Assembly: GCA_020200195.1 (NCBI GenBank)
Contig: JAIVJE010000342.1
Span: forward strand, 1 to 11,433
DNA: 11,433 nt
From: Acidobacteriota bacterium
Lineage (GTDB): Bacteria > Acidobacteriota > Vicinamibacteria > Vicinamibacterales > 2-12-FULL-66-21
Reading direction: 5' to 3'
Position 1 is the stretch's first letter. Each line of letters opens with the position of its first letter. The position numbers were made by a program, and so were the translations under genes. The notes under the pieces are model-generated. The model was not told the DNA's origin. It did not search any database and saw nothing but the letters and a program-made list of their open reading frames with translations. Positions 1 through 6,504 of this stretch are shown here, in pieces.

Positions 1-108
1 GTATAGCACCCGGTGGAACGGGCGCACGAAAATCCGCCCGAGCATGAACTTGCAGAATCCGACAGCACCGCGTTCGTGCCAGACGCGCGCCGCTTTGCGT
101 AGAATCAT
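1..108 (-). CDS. N-terminal fragment of an unidentified protein, cut by the left edge
   Basis: On the minus strand an ATG at 108-106 opens 36 codons that run off the window without a stop. The start overlaps the stop of the upstream acetyltransferase gene as ATGA (105-108), the usual arrangement of translationally coupled genes, and this is the main reason to believe it. The peptide begins MILRKAARVWHERGAVGF and is rich in Arg, Lys and aromatic residues, like the basic lead-in helix of many glycosyltransferases and methyltransferases, but no domain motif is reached and I do not recognise the family. A GC-rich purine stretch (GGCGGG) lies just upstream as a possible weak ribosome site. It probably belongs to the same polysaccharide operon as the acetyltransferase. 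Confidence 0.6.
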   Translation of the reverse strand, partial: MILRKAARVWHERGAVGFCKFMLGRIFVRPFHRVLY

Positions 109-1082
109 CGCCCGCCGCGCAACGAACGAAGCCACTTCCTGATGCGGGACTTGACACCCGCGCGTTCCAACGCTCGTCCAAGCGTCGCGGACAACCTGTC
201 CAGCGCCGCGTGGGCCAGCACAATGGAAGCGTTCTTCGCGCTCAATCGAAAGAAGTACACGTCACCGCACGTGCGGAATCCACTACCAAACACCGACTTG
301 TATTGCGCCTCGCCGATTCCGAAGTCGAACCACTGGAATCGACGCTCACGGAACACGTGCTCGAGAATATGGTACAGGAGCACGGTCCCCGGAGAGAGCC
401 CAGCGTGCTGCGGATCGTAGCCGATAGTCGAGTAATAAATGTTCGAATCCTCGCACGTGCAGTAGGCGAAGGCGGCAGGCTGCTCCCCCACATAGAGCAG
501 GTATCCGCGTGCGAGCCCCTGCCTCGCGAGGTTCAGCACGGTCTCCCGGAACTCCTCTGACGCGGGGAGGCCGACACCGAGCATTCTGGTCTGATAAGTC
601 AGCTCTGATATCTTCAACGCGTGATCAAGAAATGACTCCATCTCCTCTGCTGACAGATACACGCGAAACACTGCGCCGCCCTCTCGCATCTTTCGAACGC
701 TTCGCAGGACGTTCTTGCGTGTCTTTGCCTGAAAATTGCTCGCGAGGTACTGCTGGAAAGAGCCCTCCAGGGCAACGTAATACCGCGGCATCACGGCCGG
801 GACATACCGGAGATTCCGCTGTGTTATCGCAATCCGTTTTTCTGATTCGGCGACAGGCCAGGACGCTGCGATGAGCAGGTCTCCATCGGGTGGGCGCGTG
901 GAAAACAGATCCTCGGGGCGAGGGTCGAAGCCTTCCGGTGGCGGAAAGGGCGCCCGGCAGATCCAGGCCGGTCGCTGAAGATCAAACAGGACGAATTCGC
1001 CCAGCAGATACTTGAGCCGGGCGCGGCCAGACCGGCACTGCACGCCATTTCCCAACGTGACTTCCGGGGCATCAGAAAACAA
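105..1082 (-). CDS. GNAT-type acyltransferase of the CelD/BcsL (Acetyltransf_6) kind
   Basis: The 325-residue protein has the layout of CelD/BcsL-like GNAT enzymes, which are thought to transfer acyl groups in exopolysaccharide production and are distantly related to FemAB aminoacyl transferases. Visible marks are the basic segment around residues 117-131 (FQAKTRKNVLRSVRK), typical of the start of the acetyltransferase domain, the GYDPQHAGLSPGTVLLYHIL stretch at 221-240 matching the acyl-CoA binding part, and FDFGIGEAQYKSVF at 252-265, the family's Asp-Phe-Gly ... Tyr-Lys motif near the end of the fold. There is no signal peptide or membrane segment, so it is cytosolic. The first possible in-frame start is a TTG at 1082-1080 with a short AGGA just before it. 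No ATG occurs in frame until residue 98, inside the protein, so the start is uncertain and an N-terminal loss is possible. It is coupled to the next minus-strand gene. Substrate unknown. Confidence 0.85.
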   Translation of the reverse strand: MFSDAPEVTLGNGVQCRSGRARLKYLLGEFVLFDLQRPAWICRAPFPPPEGFDPRPEDLFSTRPPDGDLLIAASWPVAESEKRIAITQRNLRYVPAVMPRYYVALEGSFQQYLASNFQAKTRKNVLRSVRKMREGGAVFRVYLSAEEMESFLDHALKISELTYQTRMLGVGLPASEEFRETVLNLARQGLARGYLLYVGEQPAAFAYCTCEDSNIYYSTIGYDPQHAGLSPGTVLLYHILEHVFRERRFQWFDFGIGEAQYKSVFGSGFRTCGDVYFFRLSAKNASIVLAHAALDRLSATLGRALERAGVKSRIRKWLRSLRGGR

Positions 1083-1864
1083 TCCTAGGTCTCGCTCAAC
1101 AGTAGACCACCTGCCAGATGGCTACGACCGCTTCGCGCAGAGCAGATATGTGCACAGCGCGCCTGACTCACACGAGGGCCCAGACCCTCCACGCACCGTG
1201 ACACCGAGACACCGTCAACTACACTGGATTCGGCGCCTGTGACGTCCGCAAGTGTCGCACTTATTACGACTCTGCAGATTGTACTCGTGCGTAGTGTCCT
1301 GGGTTTAGTGGAAAAACGCATCATGATCCCCAACCCCGCCCCTGAGTCGTCTTTGTAGGCGGACCCGGCGTCACCCACGGGCCGGACCATGCCGAGCCGA
1401 GATCCCAGATGCGCGCAGTCGATTCCCCGCCGAGTCCTACGCCACAAACACCTGGCCGTCGCAACTAATCCCCACGACCGAAATGCCCGCTACCGATCGC
1501 GAGCGAGTCCGGAATGGTGATGGCACACGACGTGGAGCCGAGTCTGGCGCCGAGCGGAGGGCGCCTCATCGTGAAAGCCGCAGAAGTTCTGCAGCGGGGT
1601 CATCCGTGGCCGGCATGTGCTCATGGGCGCTCCAAAAGCAGCGGTAAACGGTCGCGCTAGAACATCATCGACACTGTTCGTCGCGCCGTTGCGCTGTTGG
1701 CGGCTTGCCGACCCACTAATCCACGTTGAGCGCTTCGACGCACGGCGTGTCCGACAGCGACAGCGGGGAGTCGGCGCCGTCTGCGGTCCGCGCTGATCCG
1801 CATAACGATTGGATTAAGCTTGCGCTGGGACATCTGCCGTCGCCTCCGTGGTAGAGTGCGCGGC
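1083..1864. other. 782-bp divergent intergenic region with no recognised gene
   Basis: This stretch separates the minus-strand acetyltransferase from the plus-strand methyltransferase and must hold promoters for both. Short open frames exist on both strands, the longest about 120 codons on minus at 1085-1447, but none shows a family motif, a convincing ribosome site or the coding character of its neighbours. A small perfect dyad AAGTG-TCG-CACTT lies at 1250-1262. On the minus strand TACAAT at 1283-1278 is a good -10 match that could serve the acetyltransferase, but I see no matching -35, and it would imply a leader of nearly 190 nt. I see no tRNA, terminator with a T-run, insertion-sequence ends or CRISPR repeats. 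It may be the remains of a lost gene. Confidence 0.6.
1827..1864 (+). promoter_or_regulatory. Putative extended -10 promoter giving a leaderless methyltransferase mRNA
   Basis: TGG-TAGAGT at 1849-1857 reads as an extended -10 (TGn plus TAGAGT, four of six matches to TATAAT). Only seven bases separate it from the ATG at 1865, so transcription would begin at or next to the start codon. The bases before the ATG carry no proper Shine-Dalgarno sequence, which fits a leaderless transcript. A weak -35-like GGGACA lies at 1827-1832, 19 bp away. Confidence 0.4.
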
Positions 1865-2635
1865 ATGCTGAAACGGATTCTGATTGGGCGCCTGCACCCG
1901 TACGTGAAGCGGTTTGCCCCGCGCCTACTGCGCCCGTTCGGCTATCAATTGCAGCCCGTGTTGCCGCTGGACATCTCTCCCGAGGAACACGGCGTTTGGA
2001 AGGCGGTGTGGCCCTACACCATGACCAGTCAGGAGCGCGTCGTGTCCCTGGTGCGCGCCATTCGCTACGTCACTGAGAACCGAATCCCCGGCGCCATTGT
2101 CGAGTGCGGCGTGTGGAAAGGCGGGAGCATGATGGCCACCGCCCTCACTCTGCAGACGGCCTCCGACATCCGAGACCTCTATTTGTTCGATACCTTTGAA
2201 GGCATGACGGCGCCGACCGAAAACGATGTGCGGTATGACGGCAAGCCCGCCACCGGGCTGATGGCCGCGGCCCCGCGTACGGACCAGATGTGGGCGGTCG
2301 CAGGCCTGGAGGAGGTGGAGCGCAATATGACGCGCACCGGTTACCCGCCCGAGCGCATCCACTACATCAAAGGGCGGGTCGAACAGACCGTTCCGGCCCA
2401 GGTCCCCTGTGACGAGATCGCGTTGCTGCGCCTCGACACCGACTGGTACGAGTCGACCCGCCATGAGCTGCTCCATCTCTACCCGCGGGTCGTCTCCGGG
2501 GGCGTCGTCATCTTTGACGATTACTTTCACTACTTGGGTCAGCGGCAAGCGGTGGACGAATACTTCAACCCCCTGCCACGAAAACCATTTCTAAGCCGTA
2601 TCGACTACACCGGCCGCCTCCTGGTGAAGCCCTAG
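1865..2635 (+). CDS. TylF/MycF-family (macrocin O-methyltransferase-like) SAM methyltransferase
   Basis: The 256-residue protein carries the motifs of the TylF family, metal-dependent methyltransferases that methylate sugar hydroxyls (macrocin O-methyltransferase is the type member) and are frequent in polysaccharide loci. GAIVECGVWKGGSMM at residues 76-90 is the SAM-binding loop, LYLFDTFEGM at 105-114 the next strand with its acidic residue, LLRLDTDWYEST at 187-198 and GGVVIFDDYFHY at 212-223 the metal-binding Asp segments. Length and motif spacing match the family, so it looks intact. The frame is open 15 codons further upstream to an ATG at 1820, but family similarity and the -10-like TAGAGT just before the ATG at 1865 favour 1865. 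It probably O-methylates a sugar of the glycan; the exact acceptor cannot be read from sequence. The next gene follows after 93 bp on the same strand. Confidence 0.87.
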   Translation: MLKRILIGRLHPYVKRFAPRLLRPFGYQLQPVLPLDISPEEHGVWKAVWPYTMTSQERVVSLVRAIRYVTENRIPGAIVECGVWKGGSMMATALTLQTASDIRDLYLFDTFEGMTAPTENDVRYDGKPATGLMAAAPRTDQMWAVAGLEEVERNMTRTGYPPERIHYIKGRVEQTVPAQVPCDEIALLRLDTDWYESTRHELLHLYPRVVSGGVVIFDDYFHYLGQRQAVDEYFNPLPRKPFLSRIDYTGRLLVKP

Positions 2636-2657
2636 AACTAGATGCTCACCCCAGGGC

Positions 2658-2680
2658 GCGGCGGCCTGCGCCCCCGCCGC
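2658..2680 (+). other. GC-rich hairpin after the methyltransferase gene
   Basis: GCGGCGG (2658-2664) and CCGCCGC (2674-2680) form a perfect 7-bp stem around a 9-base loop, 22 bases after the methyltransferase stop. No T-run follows, so it is not a standard intrinsic terminator. It could stabilise the mRNA end or lower read-through into the glycosyltransferase gene. Confidence 0.3.
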
Positions 2681-2728
2681 CAGCGTCCGCGTGCGTAAAA
2701 CGTTTGCAAAGTCAAGGAGCGAGGTGCG

Positions 2729-3769
2729 GTGAGTAACCACACGCTGTTATCGACCGTGTTCTCAGGGGTCCGTTCGTATTCGCGTAAACCGTCCGGATGG
2801 ACGTGTCGGGCTGTTCCACGCATTCGAATAGCTCGAATAGCAGTGCATCGCCGTCCTGCGTATAGAAGTGCCGACCCCGCGGTCGCACTCAGTGATGACA
2901 GCTGCTCACATGAACGGCCCGAGTGTGACTACGCGATCAGCGGCTTGATCATCAAGCGCCTCACCGGTCGTCCGCTCGTACTTGATTTTCGCGACGCGTG
3001 GTCCCTGAACCCGTACAATCGACCCGCCGGGCTTCATCGCGCTGCCATCGTGCGACTCGAGCGCATGGGCATCGCAGCGTGCGACCATCTGATCGTCAAT
3101 ACGCCAGGGGCGCTTCGTCTTTATCGGGAACGCTATCCAGAATTCGCGGGGCGTATGTCCGTGATTCCGAACGGCTACGACACGCTGAACGTCGCCTCTC
3201 CTGACGATCGACCGAGCGGCGTGTTCCGCCTCATGCACGTCGGCTCATTCTACCGGTCCCGCGGACCCGAACGCCTGCTCGCCGCGTTGCGCGCAATCGG
3301 ACAGGACGACATCGAGTTCGTCCAGGTCGGGCCGACCGCGCCTGTGCTGGTGCAGGCCGCCAGGGACCTTCGCATTCGTGTGATCAATCAGGTGCCTCAC
3401 GCGGAAGCGCTGCGTCTGATGCGCACCGCTTCGCTGCTGTATTTAAAGCAGGGTTTCGAACCCGGCGTCACCGATTACATCGCTGTTGCAGCAAAGACGT
3501 ATGAGTATCTCGCCACGGGACTGCCGATCCTGGCAGAGGGTCCGCCGGGGGACAACATCGATGTCGTGCGCGAGCACGCGGCGCGATGCTACGTTGTCAC
3601 CGATGCGGATCCTGCGTCCATGGAACGCGCAGTACGGAACGCCTATGCAGAGCGGGCCGCAGTGCAGCCTCGCGTCACGGAAGGGTTCGTTCGCACATTT
3701 GATCGAACTGAGTTGACGCGACAACTGGCTGCAATCTTCGACCGCCTGGTCGCATCACACACCGCGTGA
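2729..3769 (+). CDS. GT4-like glycosyltransferase with an abnormal, probably truncated N-terminal domain
   Basis: From about residue 69 onward this 346-residue protein reads as a GT-B fold glycosyltransferase of the GT4 kind: SGLIIKRLTG and LVLDFRDAW (71-91) close the first Rossmann domain, VIPNGYD (145-151) and MHVGSFY (169-175) mark the domain junction, and KTYEYLATGLPILAEGPPGD (256-275) is the nucleotide-sugar binding end. Relatives normally have about 120-150 residues before the DFRDAW motif, including a Gly-rich first strand-loop; here there are 86, and the first 68 look like nothing in the family, with weaker GC bias at third codon positions. The GTG start at 2729 does have a good AAGGAG at 2714-2719, nine bases before. 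Either the gene lost and partly replaced its 5' end, or it is a decaying pseudogene. If active it would add a sugar to the lipid-linked glycan in the cytosol. It ends 79 bp from the convergent flippase gene. Confidence 0.72.
   Translation: MSNHTLLSTVFSGVRSYSRKPSGWTCRAVPRIRIARIAVHRRPAYRSADPAVALSDDSCSHERPECDYAISGLIIKRLTGRPLVLDFRDAWSLNPYNRPAGLHRAAIVRLERMGIAACDHLIVNTPGALRLYRERYPEFAGRMSVIPNGYDTLNVASPDDRPSGVFRLMHVGSFYRSRGPERLLAALRAIGQDDIEFVQVGPTAPVLVQAARDLRIRVINQVPHAEALRLMRTASLLYLKQGFEPGVTDYIAVAAKTYEYLATGLPILAEGPPGDNIDVVREHAARCYVVTDADPASMERAVRNAYAERAAVQPRVTEGFVRTFDRTELTRQLAAIFDRLVASHTA
2824..2841 (+). repeat. 9-bp perfect tandem duplication
   Basis: TCGAATAGC occurs twice head to tail at 2824-2832 and 2833-2841, in frame, encoding Arg-Ile-Ala twice. 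It lies in the atypical N-terminal part of the glycosyltransferase and may mark a slippage or rearrangement event. Confidence 0.7.
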
Positions 3770-3838
3770 ACCACACCGAATGCGAACGCTCGTGGGGGTG
3801 CGACGATTGTCACCGCTCTGAACGCGAGGATGCCGGCG

Positions 3839-3855
3839 CCGGTGGACCTCACCGG
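3839..3855. other. Short hairpin between convergent genes
   Basis: CCGGTG (3839-3844) and CACCGG (3850-3855) flank a five-base loop and overlap the stop codon of the flippase gene. The stem is only 6 bp and has no T-run on either strand, so a role as a bidirectional transcription end is possible but weak. The remaining bases between the two convergent stops (3770-3848) hold nothing else I recognise. Confidence 0.25.
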
Positions 3856-5159
3856 AGTGACTCGCGCAGCGCCGCAGCATCCCTCAGAATCGCGCGCCCG
3901 CGCGGTAGCATCCACAGCGACCCGAGAAACACCAGCGCTGCAGCTGGCGCGACGAGCGCGAGGCCGGCCCACGGATTCGGCGGATCTATTCGGGATCGCA
4001 GCACCCCGACACCGATCGCCATCGCACACGTGGCTGCAATCACAGGCGCCGCCGCCGCGTAGAAATCCGACTGCCTGACGGGCCCTTTCCGCGTGACGTA
4101 CCAAAAGAGCAACGGGGTGATGACGAACAGCATCGTGGCCGCATAGGATCCGGCGACGCCGACCGCCCCCCACGGCAAACCCACCGTGATGCCGACGACA
4201 ATCAGCGTCGAGCCGAGAACACCCCATCGGAACATGTCCCGGGTCCGTCCCTGGCTGACGAAGAGCCAACCGGTCGTGTCACAGACGACAATGGCGGGGG
4301 CCGACACGCCGAGGAGCACGAAGATGGGCGTCACGGCGTGCCACTGTGCGCCGAGCACGATGGAGACGATCCAATCGGCGGTCAACACCATCAGAATGAC
4401 TCCCGGTGTGGTCAGCAAAACCACCTTCTCCAGAATCCGACGGTAAGCGCGGCGGTACGCGTCCGGTTCTCCCACCAGTCGGCTGAGCGCCGGCATCGCG
4501 ACAGCTGTCACCGGAGCGTTGACCAGGCCGAGCGGTAGCAGGAGCATCTGATACGCCTTGTCGTACAGGCCGAGCTGCGAGGACCCCCAGAACCTGCCGA
4601 TCAGGGCGTTGTCGAGATGTCGGGCGAAGTAGTTGGCGACGTGGAACGCTGTCAGGTTCGTACCAAAGTTAACCAGCTCCCGTGCTTTCGGCACGTCCAC
4701 CGCGGCGGCCGGGCGCCACCGGCAGGCGATCCAGACACCGCCGACACCCACCATGGCCGTCGCGATCTGCGCGAGCACCAGCGACCAGTACCCATACCCC
4801 CGCATCGCAAAGCCGATCGCGACGGCTGCGCTGGACACTGTGGACAGTATCTCGATCGCCGCGAGCGCGCCGAAATGCATCTGACGCTGTAACAAGGCCT
4901 GATGCTGCACGGCGAAGCCGTTCAGCAGAAAGGTGACGGCGAGCCCTACCGCAATCGCCGTCACGCGAGGCTCGTGGTAGAAGCGTGCGAGGAAAGGCGC
5001 CGCCGCGATTGCCGCCAGCGTCGTCGCAATGCCGAGGGTGACGTTGAGCCAGAACAGCGTGCTCACCTGGCCATGGGTGATCGTCGGCCGCTGCACGGTC
5101 GCAGAGGAGAGGCCGACATCCTTGAACAGCGCGATAAAACCTGTCAGCACCGTGACCAT
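3849..5159 (-). CDS. Wzx/WzxC-type polysaccharide flippase (MOP superfamily), 5'-damaged
   Basis: The 436 residues readable from the first in-frame ATG (5159-5157) are a multi-span membrane protein of the polysaccharide flippase family, which moves undecaprenyl-linked repeat units across the inner membrane. The family signature FKDVGLSSATVQR is at residues 12-24, and the long conserved block from NFGTNL (164) through LDNALIGRFWGSSQLGLYD (182-200) is typical of WzxC proteins; hydrophobic helices continue to residue about 415. Relatives are near 490-500 residues. Conserved coding continues upstream of this ATG (TPQDYGLIG in the same frame, about 5186-5160), yet no ATG, GTG or TTG lies there before an in-frame stop at about 5243, and no ribosome site precedes the ATG. 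The first transmembrane helix is therefore absent. It may be a pseudogene, or a minimally truncated protein. It is the last gene of the asnB-GT4-wzx run. Confidence 0.85.
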   Translation of the reverse strand: MVTVLTGFIALFKDVGLSSATVQRPTITHGQVSTLFWLNVTLGIATTLAAIAAAPFLARFYHEPRVTAIAVGLAVTFLLNGFAVQHQALLQRQMHFGALAAIEILSTVSSAAVAIGFAMRGYGYWSLVLAQIATAMVGVGGVWIACRWRPAAAVDVPKARELVNFGTNLTAFHVANYFARHLDNALIGRFWGSSQLGLYDKAYQMLLLPLGLVNAPVTAVAMPALSRLVGEPDAYRRAYRRILEKVVLLTTPGVILMVLTADWIVSIVLGAQWHAVTPIFVLLGVSAPAIVVCDTTGWLFVSQGRTRDMFRWGVLGSTLIVVGITVGLPWGAVGVAGSYAATMLFVITPLLFWYVTRKGPVRQSDFYAAAAPVIAATCAMAIGVGVLRSRIDPPNPWAGLALVAPAAALVFLGSLWMLPRGRAILRDAAALRESLR

Positions 5160-5240
5160 CCCGATGAGCCCGTAGTCCTGCGGTGTGAGGGTCAGGATAC
5201 GGACGTTGACGCGGCGCGGGACGGATGTCTCGGCTGTGTG

Positions 5241-6446
5241 TCATGCGGTCGGTGTGATTTCCAGCTTCGGGTGAGTCGACGCCAGGACCGACGCATACAT
5301 CGCTTCGTACTTCGGAGCGAGCGCCCGGCGGTCGTACTCGCGTTCCACGACCTGTTGCCCCGTTCGCCCCAGCCGGTCCCGCAGCGCGAGATCGGTTACG
5401 AGGCGCTGAATACCCTCGGCCAATGCGCGCGGGTCCTCGGACGGGACCAGCAGACCGTTCACCTCGTGGCGAACGAACTCTGGAATGCCCCCCACTGACG
5501 TCGCCAGCACCGCCTTCCCGAACGTCATCGCCTCCAACAGCGCGATCCCAAACGGTTCAGACCGGGACGGAAGGACGAAGAACTCACAGCCTTCGATCAG
5601 GGCCGGAATGTCGCCAGATTGAACTTCGCCAGCAAATACCACCAGTTCTTCGAGCTTGAGTTCCGCGGCCCGACGGCGAAGCGCCGCCTCCTCCGGCCCG
5701 TCGCCTGCGATGACGAACTGGATGTGGCTTCGGAGGTGACGAAGGGCCGCCAGTGCTTCCAGCAATACGTCCAGCCCTTTGCGACGATACAGCTTCGCTA
5801 CGGTCAAGGCGTATGGAAGGAGGGGCGTGGTGGCCGCGGCCGCGTCGACCTTAATCAGATCGGCTTGGCGTCGCAACGCCTCGCAGTCGAGTGAACAAGG
5901 CAGGTGCGAGCGCGCCGTGGGGAGCTTGCCGATGTCCCGCTCCGCGTCGGCAAGCATCCTCGATGAATGCGCCAGCAACCTGTCCGCCCGGCTCACGATC
6001 TGGCGTACGAGCCACCGTTCGTGCCACGGCCGCAAGTGCAAGGAGTGGACGTCGTCGCCGTGTACCGCGGCGACAAGCTTGACGCGCGTCCACCAGCGGA
6101 CCGGTAAGAAGTACGCCATGCCGGCCACTGGGTACTCCAGCGATACGATTTCGATCCCGTGAAGCTGTACGAAGCGACTCAGCCGATAAACGGTCGGCGC
6201 CAGGTACGCGAGGCATGCGATAAGACCCCGCAACGGCGCTTCGGGACACCACAGTGGGCGCATGTACAGTCGCCACACACGGCAGTCGCGTGTCTCTGAG
6301 CAGCACTCGATCGCGTTCGAGTCGCCTGGACGCAGCACGAGCATGCTGTGGCCGCGTTCGGTGAGACTGCCTCGGAGCGTTTCGATATGGGTCGTCACGC
6401 CGCCTGTCTGCGGCGTGAAGAACGGGGTGACGATAAGAATGTTCAT
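5241..6446 (-). CDS. GT4 family glycosyltransferase
   Basis: This 401-residue protein is a complete GT-B fold, retaining glycosyltransferase of family GT4. It starts with the usual first strand and Gly-rich loop, MNILIVTPFFTPQTGGVTTH (1-20), has the VAAVHGDD segment at 125-132, LTVAKLYRRKGLDVLLEAL at 214-232 opening the donor-binding domain, VIAGDGPEE at 245-253, and the EX7E motif in EPFGIALLE (Glu297 and Glu305), followed by VGGIPEFV (318-325). The length is normal. The ATG at 6446-6444 has only a weak GGGA upstream. It lies 58 bp after asnB, and its stop overlaps an ATG as ATGA at 5241-5244, which looks like the former start of the flippase gene. The likely role is addition of one sugar to the lipid-linked repeat unit at the cytosolic face of the membrane; donor and linkage are not deducible. 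Confidence 0.92.
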   Translation of the reverse strand: MNILIVTPFFTPQTGGVTTHIETLRGSLTERGHSMLVLRPGDSNAIECCSETRDCRVWRLYMRPLWCPEAPLRGLIACLAYLAPTVYRLSRFVQLHGIEIVSLEYPVAGMAYFLPVRWWTRVKLVAAVHGDDVHSLHLRPWHERWLVRQIVSRADRLLAHSSRMLADAERDIGKLPTARSHLPCSLDCEALRRQADLIKVDAAAATTPLLPYALTVAKLYRRKGLDVLLEALAALRHLRSHIQFVIAGDGPEEAALRRRAAELKLEELVVFAGEVQSGDIPALIEGCEFFVLPSRSEPFGIALLEAMTFGKAVLATSVGGIPEFVRHEVNGLLVPSEDPRALAEGIQRLVTDLALRDRLGRTGQQVVEREYDRRALAPKYEAMYASVLASTHPKLEITPTA

Positions 6447-6504
6447 CGCACGAGTCCCGCAGTAACTGAGTGCTGCCTGTCGACTCTGAAGTCAACCAGC
6501 GGGA

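Noticed and set aside
1304..1320. Possible insertion-sequence remnant around CTGGGTTTAGTGG
   Set aside because: No paired terminal inverted repeat, target duplication or transposase fragment could be found nearby.
1085..1447. 120-codon minus-strand frame in the long intergenic region
   Set aside because: There is no ribosome site, family motif or clear coding bias. A phrase resembling VGDAGSAYK recalls Ycf48-like repeats but is too short to claim.
1925..2548. 207-codon frame antisense to the methyltransferase
   Set aside because: A shadow of the intact TylF-like gene; no recognisable protein.
4669..5244. 191-codon minus-strand frame starting at the ATGA overlap
   Set aside because: It begins at the expected coupled ATG, but after the first codons it is an out-of-frame reading of the flippase, with Arg/His-rich low-complexity sequence and no membrane segments.
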